Of a DNA stretch of 43,201 nt, positions 35,001 to 42,097 are shown piece after piece (position 1 is the first letter of the stretch; each line of letters starts with the position of its first letter). The stretch lies in the NCBI GenBank assembly GCA_002454425.1, contig DKIV01000026.1:25228-68428 (forward strand). Reading direction: 5' to 3'. Source of the stretch: Sphingobacteriaceae bacterium UBA6709 (GTDB lineage: Bacteria; Bacteroidota; Bacteroidia; Sphingobacteriales; Sphingobacteriaceae). Both the position numbers and the translations under genes were made by a program. The notes beneath the pieces are model-generated. The model saw nothing but the letters and a program-made list of their open reading frames with translations. It was not told the DNA's origin and did not search any database.

Positions 35001-35146
35001 GGCAAGCTTATACCTTTCACATCTTTCACCACGCCGCTGATGGTACGTTGCTGCGCCAGCGCGATGCTCATTCCGCAAAGCAGCAGCGGAACAATTAGTA
35101 GAGTTATCATAAGCCCTCTGGCTTCCTGCTGATAATATTTTCTCAT
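32036..35146 (-). CDS. SusC/RagA-like TonB-dependent transporter (pair 1)
   Basis: This 1036-residue outer-membrane transporter has a signal peptide (about 1-31), a CarboxypepD_reg-like domain (about 35-103), the canonical TonB-box segment EEVVIVGFG (112-120), a plug with RGRASFAGDNQPLILVDGVE, then VRGANGVVLITTKRG and the barrel ending SINFGVNVRF. It would import arabinan oligosaccharides with SusD pair 1. ATG 35146 is preferred because it places the signal peptide correctly. The gene follows the degenerate GH43 lipoprotein after 87 nt. Compared with SusC pair 2 it is the conventional form. Confidence 0.95.
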   Translation of the reverse strand: MRKYYQQEARGLMITLLIVPLLLCGMSIALAQQRTISGVVKDVKGISLPGVSVKLLGGSAATSTKSDGTFTIRASQGDVLSFSFIGFRTKELIVGQPLNYTITLGDAQEALEEVVIVGFGVQKKESVVAAISQIDARELLKSSSPNISQAIAGRLPGVITSQTSGAPGADDARLFIRGRASFAGDNQPLILVDGVERRYSQISPDDIETISILKDASATAVYGVRGANGVVLITTKRGRDGRPQISLSANFQTQSPTREDSFLDSYNSVMLLEEARRNDGLLPQYTTDDIDMFRKSSQGQLSAAEAQLYPNVDWYGAILRESSPAARYNATVRGGTRRMRYFTSLDYYDQDGLYKNVSTYEYDRSSNTDFKRYGFRANLDFDLTRKMVLSVNFATRFEERKGPNIGTENTTSNDPYNELFYEVNHTPGWLFPVRYENGLYGGNAQNKNNIVARLARGGFYQRTNTVNETNFNLKHDLGFITRGLSVRGLVSFDYETYYNRRFTAGFATYELLDRAHPELQSSYTRYNEDQELSYAGNTQTTAMKTYMEFALNYERSFNTRHNVTGLLLYNQNDYRIQSELARRYQGLVGRLTYNYASRYFAELNAGFNGSENFAPGRRFGFFPSASAGWLLTNESFLKGSNKWLNILKFKLSYGEVGNDRYQVNGADQRFLYVPSWIQLGNAYLFGDTNWQTGIYEGNFPNYLVTWEKARKYNVGLESSFFNSLLTFNMDLFRENRNNILTNYLSKPEWLGVALSPGNLGKTRNEGFEVELKHNHRIGNLNYFAGLNFTHAKNKIINMDEPSGKTAYRKQEGHAIGQFFGLVSEGFITTADLNAGTMPQSTFGTVKTGDLKYRDMNSDGFIDDRDQTYIGRSNLPQNTFSVSVGADWKGFSLSAMLQGVTAVSRYYDAEAMFAFVNGGKVKEHHLQRWNPVLPEAQNLSSARYPLLHYDQYGNHNQRLNSFFLMDGSFLRLKNVEFAYTLPRALVSRLRMTELRLFVNGNNLVTWDKLDNITDPENEGSNRYPIMRSINFGVNVRF

Positions 35147-35233
35147 AAACAAGATCTTTATTGCTGAATATCTGGACCGTACCATTCCGCGTTACTGGAA
35201 AAAGGCAGCGGTAAGGACCGGAACCCGATGTCC

Positions 35234-36661
35234 TTAGTTTACTTTTTTCATCCATGCCCCGGGGAAATCGCCGAAGGTGTCGTTATGCCCGGAGCCTACA
35301 ATAGTTGCCGCGCCGTTTCCGCCAAGGATCTTATTGCGCGACAGATAAATAAAGACTTTCTCCCCGCCCCACTCCGCGCTGGTAAGCATCAGAATATGGG
35401 TCGTAGGATTATAATCCCAGGTGCCGCCATCATAGGTTTTGTCTGCCTTGAAGAGCATGGGATCGTTGATGCCGCTAAGGACATGCCCCCAGATAGTGCC
35501 ATAATGCCAGTTTCCGGGAATATCAGCCTCAACAATATCTCCTGACGGCTCACCTCCATAGCGTTCCGGAGATATCGCCGGAACAGGCAGGTTACGTGCC
35601 GCGTTGCGGCGCGCATCTTCAATCCAGTGCATTTCGTGTATCTGCAACTGCGGCACCAGCGAACCGTCAACCGTAGCACTGTTCAGCAACAAAAAGCGTC
35701 CGTTCTCCTGGAAAACGCTCATTCCTCCCACCTTTACCCATGCCGGTTGGCCCTCGCCAAACAACTGATAGTTTGACATCACGCGGGTAAGATTCCAGAA
35801 TGCATTAATACCAAGGGCATTGCGACCGGAGAAATCCTTATATCCTGACAGGGGATTTGCAGAAAGCACGTGGCATCCCAGGTAGAGGTCGCCATTGAAG
35901 TGCGTAAAGAGGATATGGTAATATCCTTTATAATATAGAAGCTCGGCATTGGTACAGGGCACCGCCTCGGTACGGTTTACCAATTGGACAGGGGTTCCGA
36001 TGGGCTTGCTGGTCGCCTTTTCGATTTCCACACCATAAATACCTTCAATACTATTGCCGAAGGTCATGTACAGATGCGCACCGTCCGGCGATGCGCAAAC
36101 AGAGGGTCCGTAGGCGCAATAAGCGGAATTGCGCGCGGAATACACCACCTCCCCATGATCTTCCCAGGGACCATTCAGCGACGAAGCCGTGGCATAACCA
36201 ATGGTTGAGGCTTTACCTCCCGCCGATACAGAATAATAGAGATGCCAGACATTGTCGATCTTAATAATACAAGGCTGGCCGATTCGGACATTTGCAGCAA
36301 CTACATTAGGATCCAGTTTCTTCATGCGGGCGGCGGCCCAGGAGTCAATCACTCCATCAAGCACATAAGCATTGTTATCATTGAGCTCATCAACAGTCAC
36401 CAGGTCGGCGCTGCTACGTTGAATAAGCCCGCGCTTATAGGTTAGTCCTTCAATAGCCATATTCGTAGACCAGATATAATACCTGCCGTTTTCCCTCGCC
36501 ATTGACGGCTCCTGAACATAGGCAAATGAAACGTCAATACGCGGCAATGGAATCTCCTGTCCTCCGGCAGGATCGTCCCACCAGTTATCCTTACAGGCCG
36601 ACCCTAATAGCACCAGCAGCAAGACCCAACAGCGGATTGTCGGGAGTAGATTAGTTTTCAT
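35234..36661 (-). CDS. GH43-fold surface lipoprotein with substituted catalytic residues
   Basis: This 475-residue lipoprotein (lipobox GSAC, Cys-23, then KDNWWDD, an acidic outer-membrane export-like tail) aligns with the GH43 propeller and a C-terminal lipocalin-like domain (from about 385, IPGNWHYGTIWGH), like the lipoprotein GH43 at 23692-25287. All three positions where GH43 enzymes have catalytic carboxylates look changed. The base Asp of the HDP motif is Glu-51 in VQEPSM, the middle Asp of IDP is Gly-185 in YGPSV, and the acid Glu of EAP/EGP is Asn-238 in TNAEL. Neighbouring structural residues (GRYYIW, VWHLYYSVS, GYYHILFTH) are kept. It may be a non-catalytic surface glycan-binding protein or an enzyme with rearranged chemistry. 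It is the first gene of the SusCD operon. The assignment of positions is by eye. Confidence 0.75.
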   Translation of the reverse strand: MKTNLLPTIRCWVLLLVLLGSACKDNWWDDPAGGQEIPLPRIDVSFAYVQEPSMARENGRYYIWSTNMAIEGLTYKRGLIQRSSADLVTVDELNDNNAYVLDGVIDSWAAARMKKLDPNVVAANVRIGQPCIIKIDNVWHLYYSVSAGGKASTIGYATASSLNGPWEDHGEVVYSARNSAYCAYGPSVCASPDGAHLYMTFGNSIEGIYGVEIEKATSKPIGTPVQLVNRTEAVPCTNAELLYYKGYYHILFTHFNGDLYLGCHVLSANPLSGYKDFSGRNALGINAFWNLTRVMSNYQLFGEGQPAWVKVGGMSVFQENGRFLLLNSATVDGSLVPQLQIHEMHWIEDARRNAARNLPVPAISPERYGGEPSGDIVEADIPGNWHYGTIWGHVLSGINDPMLFKADKTYDGGTWDYNPTTHILMLTSAEWGGEKVFIYLSRNKILGGNGAATIVGSGHNDTFGDFPGAWMKKVN

Positions 36662-37491
36662 ACAATACTTCTTAAGGTTTTAAAACGCTTCAGTAAAAGC
36701 AATAGAATTCCCTTCCGGCAAAAGCCGATGTAAGAAAGCCTTTAGTAACGATCAATAAATCGCACCATGTATGTCTGTCCGCAACCTCTTAATACACCTG
36801 TACCTTCACCAACAAAGCCGCTTACCGCATTCCCTTCAGTAAGACATAAACTTCACGAAATCTGCCGAAGATGGTACCATAACATTTCCCTAAATTTGCT
36901 ACGAACAATACAGGCTTGAGCATAGAACATTCCGCACACGAGACATACCTCTCCCACGCTCCTTTAATATCTCCCTTATCAACAATTAGACAAGCGCAGA
37001 CACGGGGCCTTAGAAAGACATAAAAAGATACGGAATTGCTTAGGAGTATCCTTAAATTGACGGAATGAACATGTCAGATGCAGTAAAGCAGCAAGCAACG
37101 CCGCTAAAACAACATACTAACATCAGATGCCGGAATTCAGGAAATCCTCTAAATGTCAGGATGACGATTCTAATAGTTTGCGTAGTGATTTTTTCATAGT
37201 AATTTGGTTTTTAGTTTTCTTTAAAGTTAAAGTATAGATGGTACAATATTCCCTTTTTGGCTTTTAGCCAAAAAAATAATTGGTAAAATTTTAACCCTTT
37301 CTCATGGGCCTGGTTATTTGATTAGGAGCAAGTTAATAAAAATAATTAAATGTACAAGATACATTTTTCAAAAAAAACAAATTATAAGGAAGAAAATAAT
37401 TTCGAGATGCAAAGGCCTTTGATCGTTGATTGCCAAAGCTTTCAGAGGTGTCCCTGTGCTACATTACCATTGACTATAAAATCTTCTGGTG
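36662..37491 (-). promoter_or_regulatory. 830-nt gene-free leader of the arabinan locus
   Basis: I find no supported protein gene or structured RNA family here on either strand, and no exact TAnnTTTG promoter facing the operon. Features seen are: a 21-bp palindrome at 37254-37274; a second near-palindrome, GGTAAAATTTTAACC, about ten bases further on; and a minus-strand micro-frame of 13 codons (37197 down to 37156), ATG followed by two AAA codons, preceded by an A-rich stretch typical of Bacteroidota translation starts. The upper half (37200-37450) is very AT-rich and is the likely promoter zone. If so, the mRNA leader would be about 500 nt or longer. Confidence 0.4.
37254..37274. repeat. 21-bp palindrome, candidate operator
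   Basis: TTTTTGGCT (37254-37262) and AGCCAAAAA (37266-37274) are perfect 9-bp arms around TTT. The T-run precedes and the A-run follows the stem on both strands, the reverse of a terminator, so a protein-binding site is more likely. Confidence 0.45.
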
Positions 37492-38433
37492 TCAGTCCCC
37501 CGCTACCAATTTCAGGCTATCCAGTACCGCCCCTACTTGCCGATACATTCTGTATGCCTCCGTCATTGGTAAACCCTTAGCCATTCCCGGGCGTTTATGG
37601 CCCGTTGCGGAAAGCCACGCATCTTTCATCACCTGCTGACGTTGTGCGACAAGCTTATAAATCTCCCGATTGTTAGCCGTTGCAAAGAGCGCAATACGCT
37701 TATCCGCCGCGACCGGTTGCCGCAAATGACGCAAAATCTCTTTGGCCGCAATCCAATGACCCTCAGCTCCGGGGTGCACCTGATCTTTTGCTAAACGGAA
37801 GGAAGCGTCCCTTTTTATGGCCTCATTTAATATCGCGGTCATCCTCCCATTCAAATCAATCACCTCCCAATGCTTTCGTCGTCCTTCTTTTACCAGCCAC
37901 TCGCTATATTTCCGTAATACTTCGTTATAGCCCAAAGTACGCGAATGAAAATCATCGTAAACAAAGGGAGTGATGAACACGACACGTTTTACTTTCGCAG
38001 CGAGCAGACTGCTGTGCAACCAGTTAATTCCAGCTCTGAATGCCCTAAAACGCTCCTCATTAAACGGCAGATAGATCCCGTCATTTATGCCATAACAGGC
38101 AAATACCATATCGGGACGTGTCGCCTTCAACACCCTGCTTAAGCGCTCGTGCAGATCCGGTCGTGGAAACTTTCCGCCGGCGTGCCCCGGCTCACTAAGG
38201 CCGGAAACTGTTTCACTGGGCAATCCTACATTTATAAATTCATAGGTACGCTTCAGATCGCGTTGCACAAAATACGCTTCAACATCCGTAATATAGGTTC
38301 CCGCATAGGTGATACTATTTCCAAGAAAAAGGATCTTCTTAATATCCTTGCGAAATGGAATCTGCGCTCCTGCCGCAATCCCGCTTAGTATGATTAATAG
38401 GGTAAGGCAAAGTTTTGAAAAGACGATCTTCAT
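37492..38433 (-). CDS. Secreted SGNH/GDSL hydrolase
   Basis: This 313-residue protein has a Sec signal peptide (1-24, ending AAGAQ). The SGNH blocks are visible: GNSIT with nucleophile Ser-40 (block I), the oxyanion Gly in INVGLPSE (about 70), YGINDG with Asn-117 (block III), and DQVHP with Asp-217 and His-220 (block V). The family hydrolyses esters, often acetyl or feruloyl groups on plant polysaccharides. The additional C-terminal stretch (about 235-313) with ANNREIYKLVAQRQQVMKDAWLS occurs in Bacteroidota SGNH proteins annotated as sialate or rhamnogalacturonan acetylesterase-like. In this setting an acetyl or other ester on pectic side chains is a reasonable guess. It has its own probable promoter at 38469-38476. 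Confidence 0.85.
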   Translation of the reverse strand: MKIVFSKLCLTLLIILSGIAAGAQIPFRKDIKKILFLGNSITYAGTYITDVEAYFVQRDLKRTYEFINVGLPSETVSGLSEPGHAGGKFPRPDLHERLSRVLKATRPDMVFACYGINDGIYLPFNEERFRAFRAGINWLHSSLLAAKVKRVVFITPFVYDDFHSRTLGYNEVLRKYSEWLVKEGRRKHWEVIDLNGRMTAILNEAIKRDASFRLAKDQVHPGAEGHWIAAKEILRHLRQPVAADKRIALFATANNREIYKLVAQRQQVMKDAWLSATGHKRPGMAKGLPMTEAYRMYRQVGAVLDSLKLVAGD

Positions 38434-38468
38434 AGAATGCTTTCGATTTAATATAGGTTTCGTTCACT

Positions 38469-38476
38469 CAAAACTA
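38469..38476 (-). promoter_or_regulatory. -7 box for the SGNH hydrolase gene
   Basis: The minus strand reads TAGTTTTG, a full TAnnTTTG match, 35 nt before the ATG. TTA sits near the -33 position in place of TTG. Confidence 0.45.
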
Positions 38477-38612
38477 CAACACAATTAGCAATATTCTAAG
38501 AAAAAACACGAATCAAAACGCAATAAGAATAAGATTTTTAAATTCCCTATTACAGAAGATGCCCATGGTGAGGAAACAATAGCACTTGACCGGGGCCATG
38601 GTAGCGTGTTAC

Positions 38613-39851
38613 CTATTCCACAGATCGCCATACGCTATCCCAGTGTTTCCTCCACTCCTGGATATGTTTTAGATCGACAAACGCCTGCTCTTTCGCAGGA
38701 ATCACTTTCCCTGATTTAGTAAAGACAATTTGAATCAAACCAATTTTCTCCCGAAAATGCACCTGTGAGTCATTCCCGAAATAACTGCTCCACCAATTTC
38801 CATTTTTATCCTCGAAAAAACCTGTTCCTCCGGCAGAAGGAACGGACTCATGCCTGTGTTCATAAGGGCCGTATAAACTATCAGACACCGCCAGACAGGT
38901 AGAATACCGTCCTTCATAGTTATCCGCTGCGCCCAGATAGTATCTACCCGCTCTCTTAAACAAAACAGCACCCTCGTGCCCAAGGTCGCGCATGCCTCTG
39001 GCTACACATTTAGGGGCATGATGGGCCGGATTGGTATCATAACCGGTAAAACTAACTTTCCTGAATGACTCCGCGAAGCCACTTAAATCAGGCTTCAGTC
39101 GCGCAATTTCTTTTGCCGCGCCATAAGTAAAGTATACGCTGCCATCGTCGTCTTCAAACAAGGTTGGATCAATTCCCGAAGCAATTGGACCCTGCTCTTT
39201 AAACGCGTTTACATAAGGTCCCTCGGGCTTTCCGGTACTACTTTTTAGCATTCCGATTCCGTCAGGACACATACTGAAGCAGATGTAATAGTTGTTTTTT
39301 ATATAATGTATTTCGGGAGCCCAAACGGCGCGCACGGCTCTTTTAGGATGTTTACGCCATATCTTTACCCAATTTTCAGCATCTTTATTGATATCCCATA
39401 CCAAGCCAACATACTCCCACTTTTTCAGGTCTATTGATTTCCACAATTCGATACCTGCCGTATACGCCCAAATATTGTCGCCAGAAGAGCCGGTGAGATA
39501 ATAATTCCCATCGCCACCCAAGGTGATTACCCCATCGCGCAAATGCAATTCTAACGCGGGCCGAATGGGCGGAAGTAATCCTTTAGCTATGGCTGTCCCA
39601 CTGGCCAGTCCCTCGAAATTCAAGTTGTATTCGGGTTTCGGGGCGTCGCCTTTGTAACGCACGCCATCCGTGCCACTGCGCCATCCTCCATCACCATCGC
39701 CGGAAACCTCTCGTCCGGGACCACTGATGGGCGAAAATTGTCGTGCCCATTGCGTATCAATGCCTGAGGGAATATAATCATATTGGGCCTGTGCTGTCTG
39801 ACCTCCGCATACCCCCACTATCAGAAAAATAAGTAAACAACGCTTTTTCAT
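38613..39851 (-). CDS. Secreted GH43 glycosidase with intact triad
   Basis: This 412-residue enzyme has a Sec signal peptide (1-22, ending TAQAQ) and an unusual 80-residue N-terminal stretch before the propeller. The triad is present: Asp-106 (HLRDGVI, with DG in place of the usual DP), Asp-228 (GIDPTLF) and Glu-293 (GHEGAVL). AVWAPEIHYIKNNYYICFS (175-193) is the conserved blade. It belongs to a GH43 subgroup different from the arabinanases at 18987 and 23692. Substrate cannot be read: arabinose, xylose and galactose-specific GH43 enzymes all occur. ATG 39851 gives the signal peptide. It is separated by about 160-200 nt from both neighbours, so it may be its own unit. Confidence 0.87.
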   Translation of the reverse strand: MKKRCLLIFLIVGVCGGQTAQAQYDYIPSGIDTQWARQFSPISGPGREVSGDGDGGWRSGTDGVRYKGDAPKPEYNLNFEGLASGTAIAKGLLPPIRPALELHLRDGVITLGGDGNYYLTGSSGDNIWAYTAGIELWKSIDLKKWEYVGLVWDINKDAENWVKIWRKHPKRAVRAVWAPEIHYIKNNYYICFSMCPDGIGMLKSSTGKPEGPYVNAFKEQGPIASGIDPTLFEDDDGSVYFTYGAAKEIARLKPDLSGFAESFRKVSFTGYDTNPAHHAPKCVARGMRDLGHEGAVLFKRAGRYYLGAADNYEGRYSTCLAVSDSLYGPYEHRHESVPSAGGTGFFEDKNGNWWSSYFGNDSQVHFREKIGLIQIVFTKSGKVIPAKEQAFVDLKHIQEWRKHWDSVWRSVE

Positions 39852-40055
39852 TACTCTATGGATAAAGAAGAATACAAAGGGAATTGCAAGCAACTACGAT
39901 GTTCCCCACACGCTTAACTGAAAATTACATCTTTTAATAAGCCAGGATACCCGGTTTAAAAAGAAATTCGAAGGTCACTCTGGATTCTGAAAAAAAATTA
40001 ACGAAAGAAACACAGCGACTTCAGGTCATGACGTCGCCGTGAACGGAAAATCTCC

Positions 40056-41978
40056 CTACCAGATCACAGCACCAGCTGCGGCAGGCAGGTTCATGCTGAC
40101 AGCCTTTGTGTTACTTAGCTTTTGCCGGGCAAAGTCATATTCCGTACCGGATTCTATAAGCTCGAGCTCCTTTTTTCCCATAAAAGAGAGATCCAGCTGT
40201 AATGTCTGAGTTTCCTGCTGACCATTTATTGCTGCCAGCATCCAGCGCTTACCGCTACGCCGCGCCAATACCACGTACTTGCCAGGATATCCATCAACAA
40301 AGCGTGTTTCATCCCAGTGTGCTGGCAGTTGGCGCAGGAAAGCGCGTACATATTCAGGGGCCGCGGCCATACCTTCGGGATTTTCAGCGATATGCTGAAT
40401 GCCCGACTGAAAGAGCAGCGGCAAGGCTAGTTCAAAGCTGTTGCGTGTGGCGCGTTTTATTTTAGGGATCTTGCCAAACACCATCGGCGTATAATCCATG
40501 GGGTCGAAAACATTACGGATAAAAGGGATGGTAGCGCAATGCGCCGGTTGCTCATCCTCATTGCGTTGCTCGAAGGTGGCAAACTCCATACCCTTGATAG
40601 CCTCAACGGTGAGCAGATTGGGAAAAGTGCGCTGCAGGCCTCGCGGCAAAGTGGCACCGTGAAAGTTTACCATCAGCTGATAGCTGGCGGCATCACGCAG
40701 GATATCCTGATAATAGCTCATCATAGACTGTCCGTCGCCACCAAAGAAATCTACCTTTATGCCGCGAATGCCGAGCTTCTGCAAGGCCGCGAACTCATGA
40801 CGACGATCTTCCGCCGTCAGCAACTTATTCCGGGGCGTATATGGCGTGGTGTTCCATGCTCCCGCGGAATTGTACCATAGCAACAGACCTACACCCTTCT
40901 TACGCGCGTAGCTTGCGAGTTGTGCGATGCTATCAATACCTATCTTACGATCCCAGTCGGCATCAATCAGGCAATACTGCCAGTGCATGTCCGCGGCATA
41001 ATCTATAAAGCGCTTTTGCACCCGATATACTGTTGAATCATCTTTATAAAGCACCCAGCTCCAGGAGGCCAATCCCGGTTTTACCCATGCCCAGTCGCCT
41101 TTGGGCGCGGGTTTTGCAAGATCGGTACCGAGGGTCGACTCAACAATTGTACGCAGGGATCCCGCGGCCACCAGGCGCCAGGGACTATGCCATGGCGCGG
41201 AGAACTCCGGAAGCACCGCCTTACCGGCTATGCCCTCGCGTGGATCCGGCATATCGATGCTGTAAATACCCTCCGGCGCCGTAGCCGCCAGACGTGTGCC
41301 ACAGTAGTCATTATCAGCGGCCGTCTCGCTGATCAGCAACCAGTTGTCGCCCCTGCGGAACAATGCCGGGAATACCCATCCCGCGGCTGTAGGCGCCGCG
41401 GCACCGGCCTTAATATCTTTATGGTAATACTCTTCGTAAGAAGGATTCGACTGCTCCCAGCCCGTTTTGGCTACGGACATTGGCTGTAGCCAGGCGCGGG
41501 CGTCCTCACCCAAATTGAAAGCGCTAAGCTCACGCTCCAGATGATATGTGCCGCCGTTATCGCCGGGCAGCAGGTAACGAAACGCCAGTCCGTCGTCGGA
41601 AAGGTTGAAGATCAGCTGCAATGGCTTACCCTTAGCATTCTCTAAAAATACCTGCATGGTTTTGGCATAGTAAGTAACATTGCTGCTCTTGCCGGCAAAC
41701 AAAGTATAGCGATCGGAGGTAGTTCCACGCTGGCAACGCAGCAAACGCATACCCCTGCTAAAATCCTCCTCCTTCAACAACAGTCCTAATGCTGAACGTC
41801 CCAGCAATGACTGCCCGTTCCGATTAAGGGAATAATACATACGGCCATCATCTGAAAGCTCCAGGGTCATCCGTAGTTGTCCGTCAGGACTGGATAGTGT
41901 CTCCGGGGCAGCTCCTTTAAGGTTGTTAAACGTAAACGCCATAAGCAAGGCGAACGTCAGGGTAATTAGTTTGAACAT
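40056..41978 (-). CDS. GH97 alpha-galactosidase-type (retaining) glycoside hydrolase
   Basis: This 640-residue secreted enzyme has a signal peptide (about 1-23). It has the GH97 N-terminal beta-sandwich (SPDGQLRMTLELSDDGRMYYS), the TIM barrel (about 295-560) and a C-terminal beta domain. Asp-410 in IKVDFFGGDGQ sits at the nucleophile position of the retaining branch, and Glu-459 in LTVEAIKGMEF at the acid/base position; the inverting SusB branch lacks this Asp. The retaining branch includes alpha-galactosidase and a bifunctional beta-L-arabinopyranosidase/alpha-galactosidase from Bacteroides thetaiotaomicron, so an arabinopyranose role would suit this locus. An ATG at 42005 extends the frame by nine residues and overlaps the stop of a short upstream fragment (TGATG). 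Confidence 0.88.
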   Translation of the reverse strand: MFKLITLTFALLMAFTFNNLKGAAPETLSSPDGQLRMTLELSDDGRMYYSLNRNGQSLLGRSALGLLLKEEDFSRGMRLLRCQRGTTSDRYTLFAGKSSNVTYYAKTMQVFLENAKGKPLQLIFNLSDDGLAFRYLLPGDNGGTYHLERELSAFNLGEDARAWLQPMSVAKTGWEQSNPSYEEYYHKDIKAGAAAPTAAGWVFPALFRRGDNWLLISETAADNDYCGTRLAATAPEGIYSIDMPDPREGIAGKAVLPEFSAPWHSPWRLVAAGSLRTIVESTLGTDLAKPAPKGDWAWVKPGLASWSWVLYKDDSTVYRVQKRFIDYAADMHWQYCLIDADWDRKIGIDSIAQLASYARKKGVGLLLWYNSAGAWNTTPYTPRNKLLTAEDRRHEFAALQKLGIRGIKVDFFGGDGQSMMSYYQDILRDAASYQLMVNFHGATLPRGLQRTFPNLLTVEAIKGMEFATFEQRNEDEQPAHCATIPFIRNVFDPMDYTPMVFGKIPKIKRATRNSFELALPLLFQSGIQHIAENPEGMAAAPEYVRAFLRQLPAHWDETRFVDGYPGKYVVLARRSGKRWMLAAINGQQETQTLQLDLSFMGKKELELIESGTEYDFARQKLSNTKAVSMNLPAAAGAVIW

Positions 41979-42004
41979 AGGTTGGTTTTGTTTATTGGGG
42001 CACA

Positions 42005-42097
42005 TCAGATAGGCCTCTCCAACTTCTTCATCCTCTTCTTAAACGCTGCTTTTACTACCTGTGCATCAGCATTTAAGTCTTCCCAGGCTATAGAAGA
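42005..42097 (-). pseudogene. Possible 3' remnant of a gene once coupled to GH97
   Basis: On the minus strand a 30-codon open stretch has protein-like composition (WEDLNADAQVVKAAF then KKRMKKLERPI). It ends in TGA overlapping an ATG in frame with GH97 (TGATG), the usual layout of translationally coupled genes. There is no start codon, and an in-frame TAG (42098-42100) and a TGA just above cut it off. I do not recognise the family. It may be the surviving tail of a deleted gene, or chance. Confidence 0.3.

Noticed and set aside
37254..37274. Palindrome considered as an intrinsic terminator
   Set aside because: On both strands the T-run comes before and the A-run after the stem, the opposite of a terminator; kept as a candidate operator.
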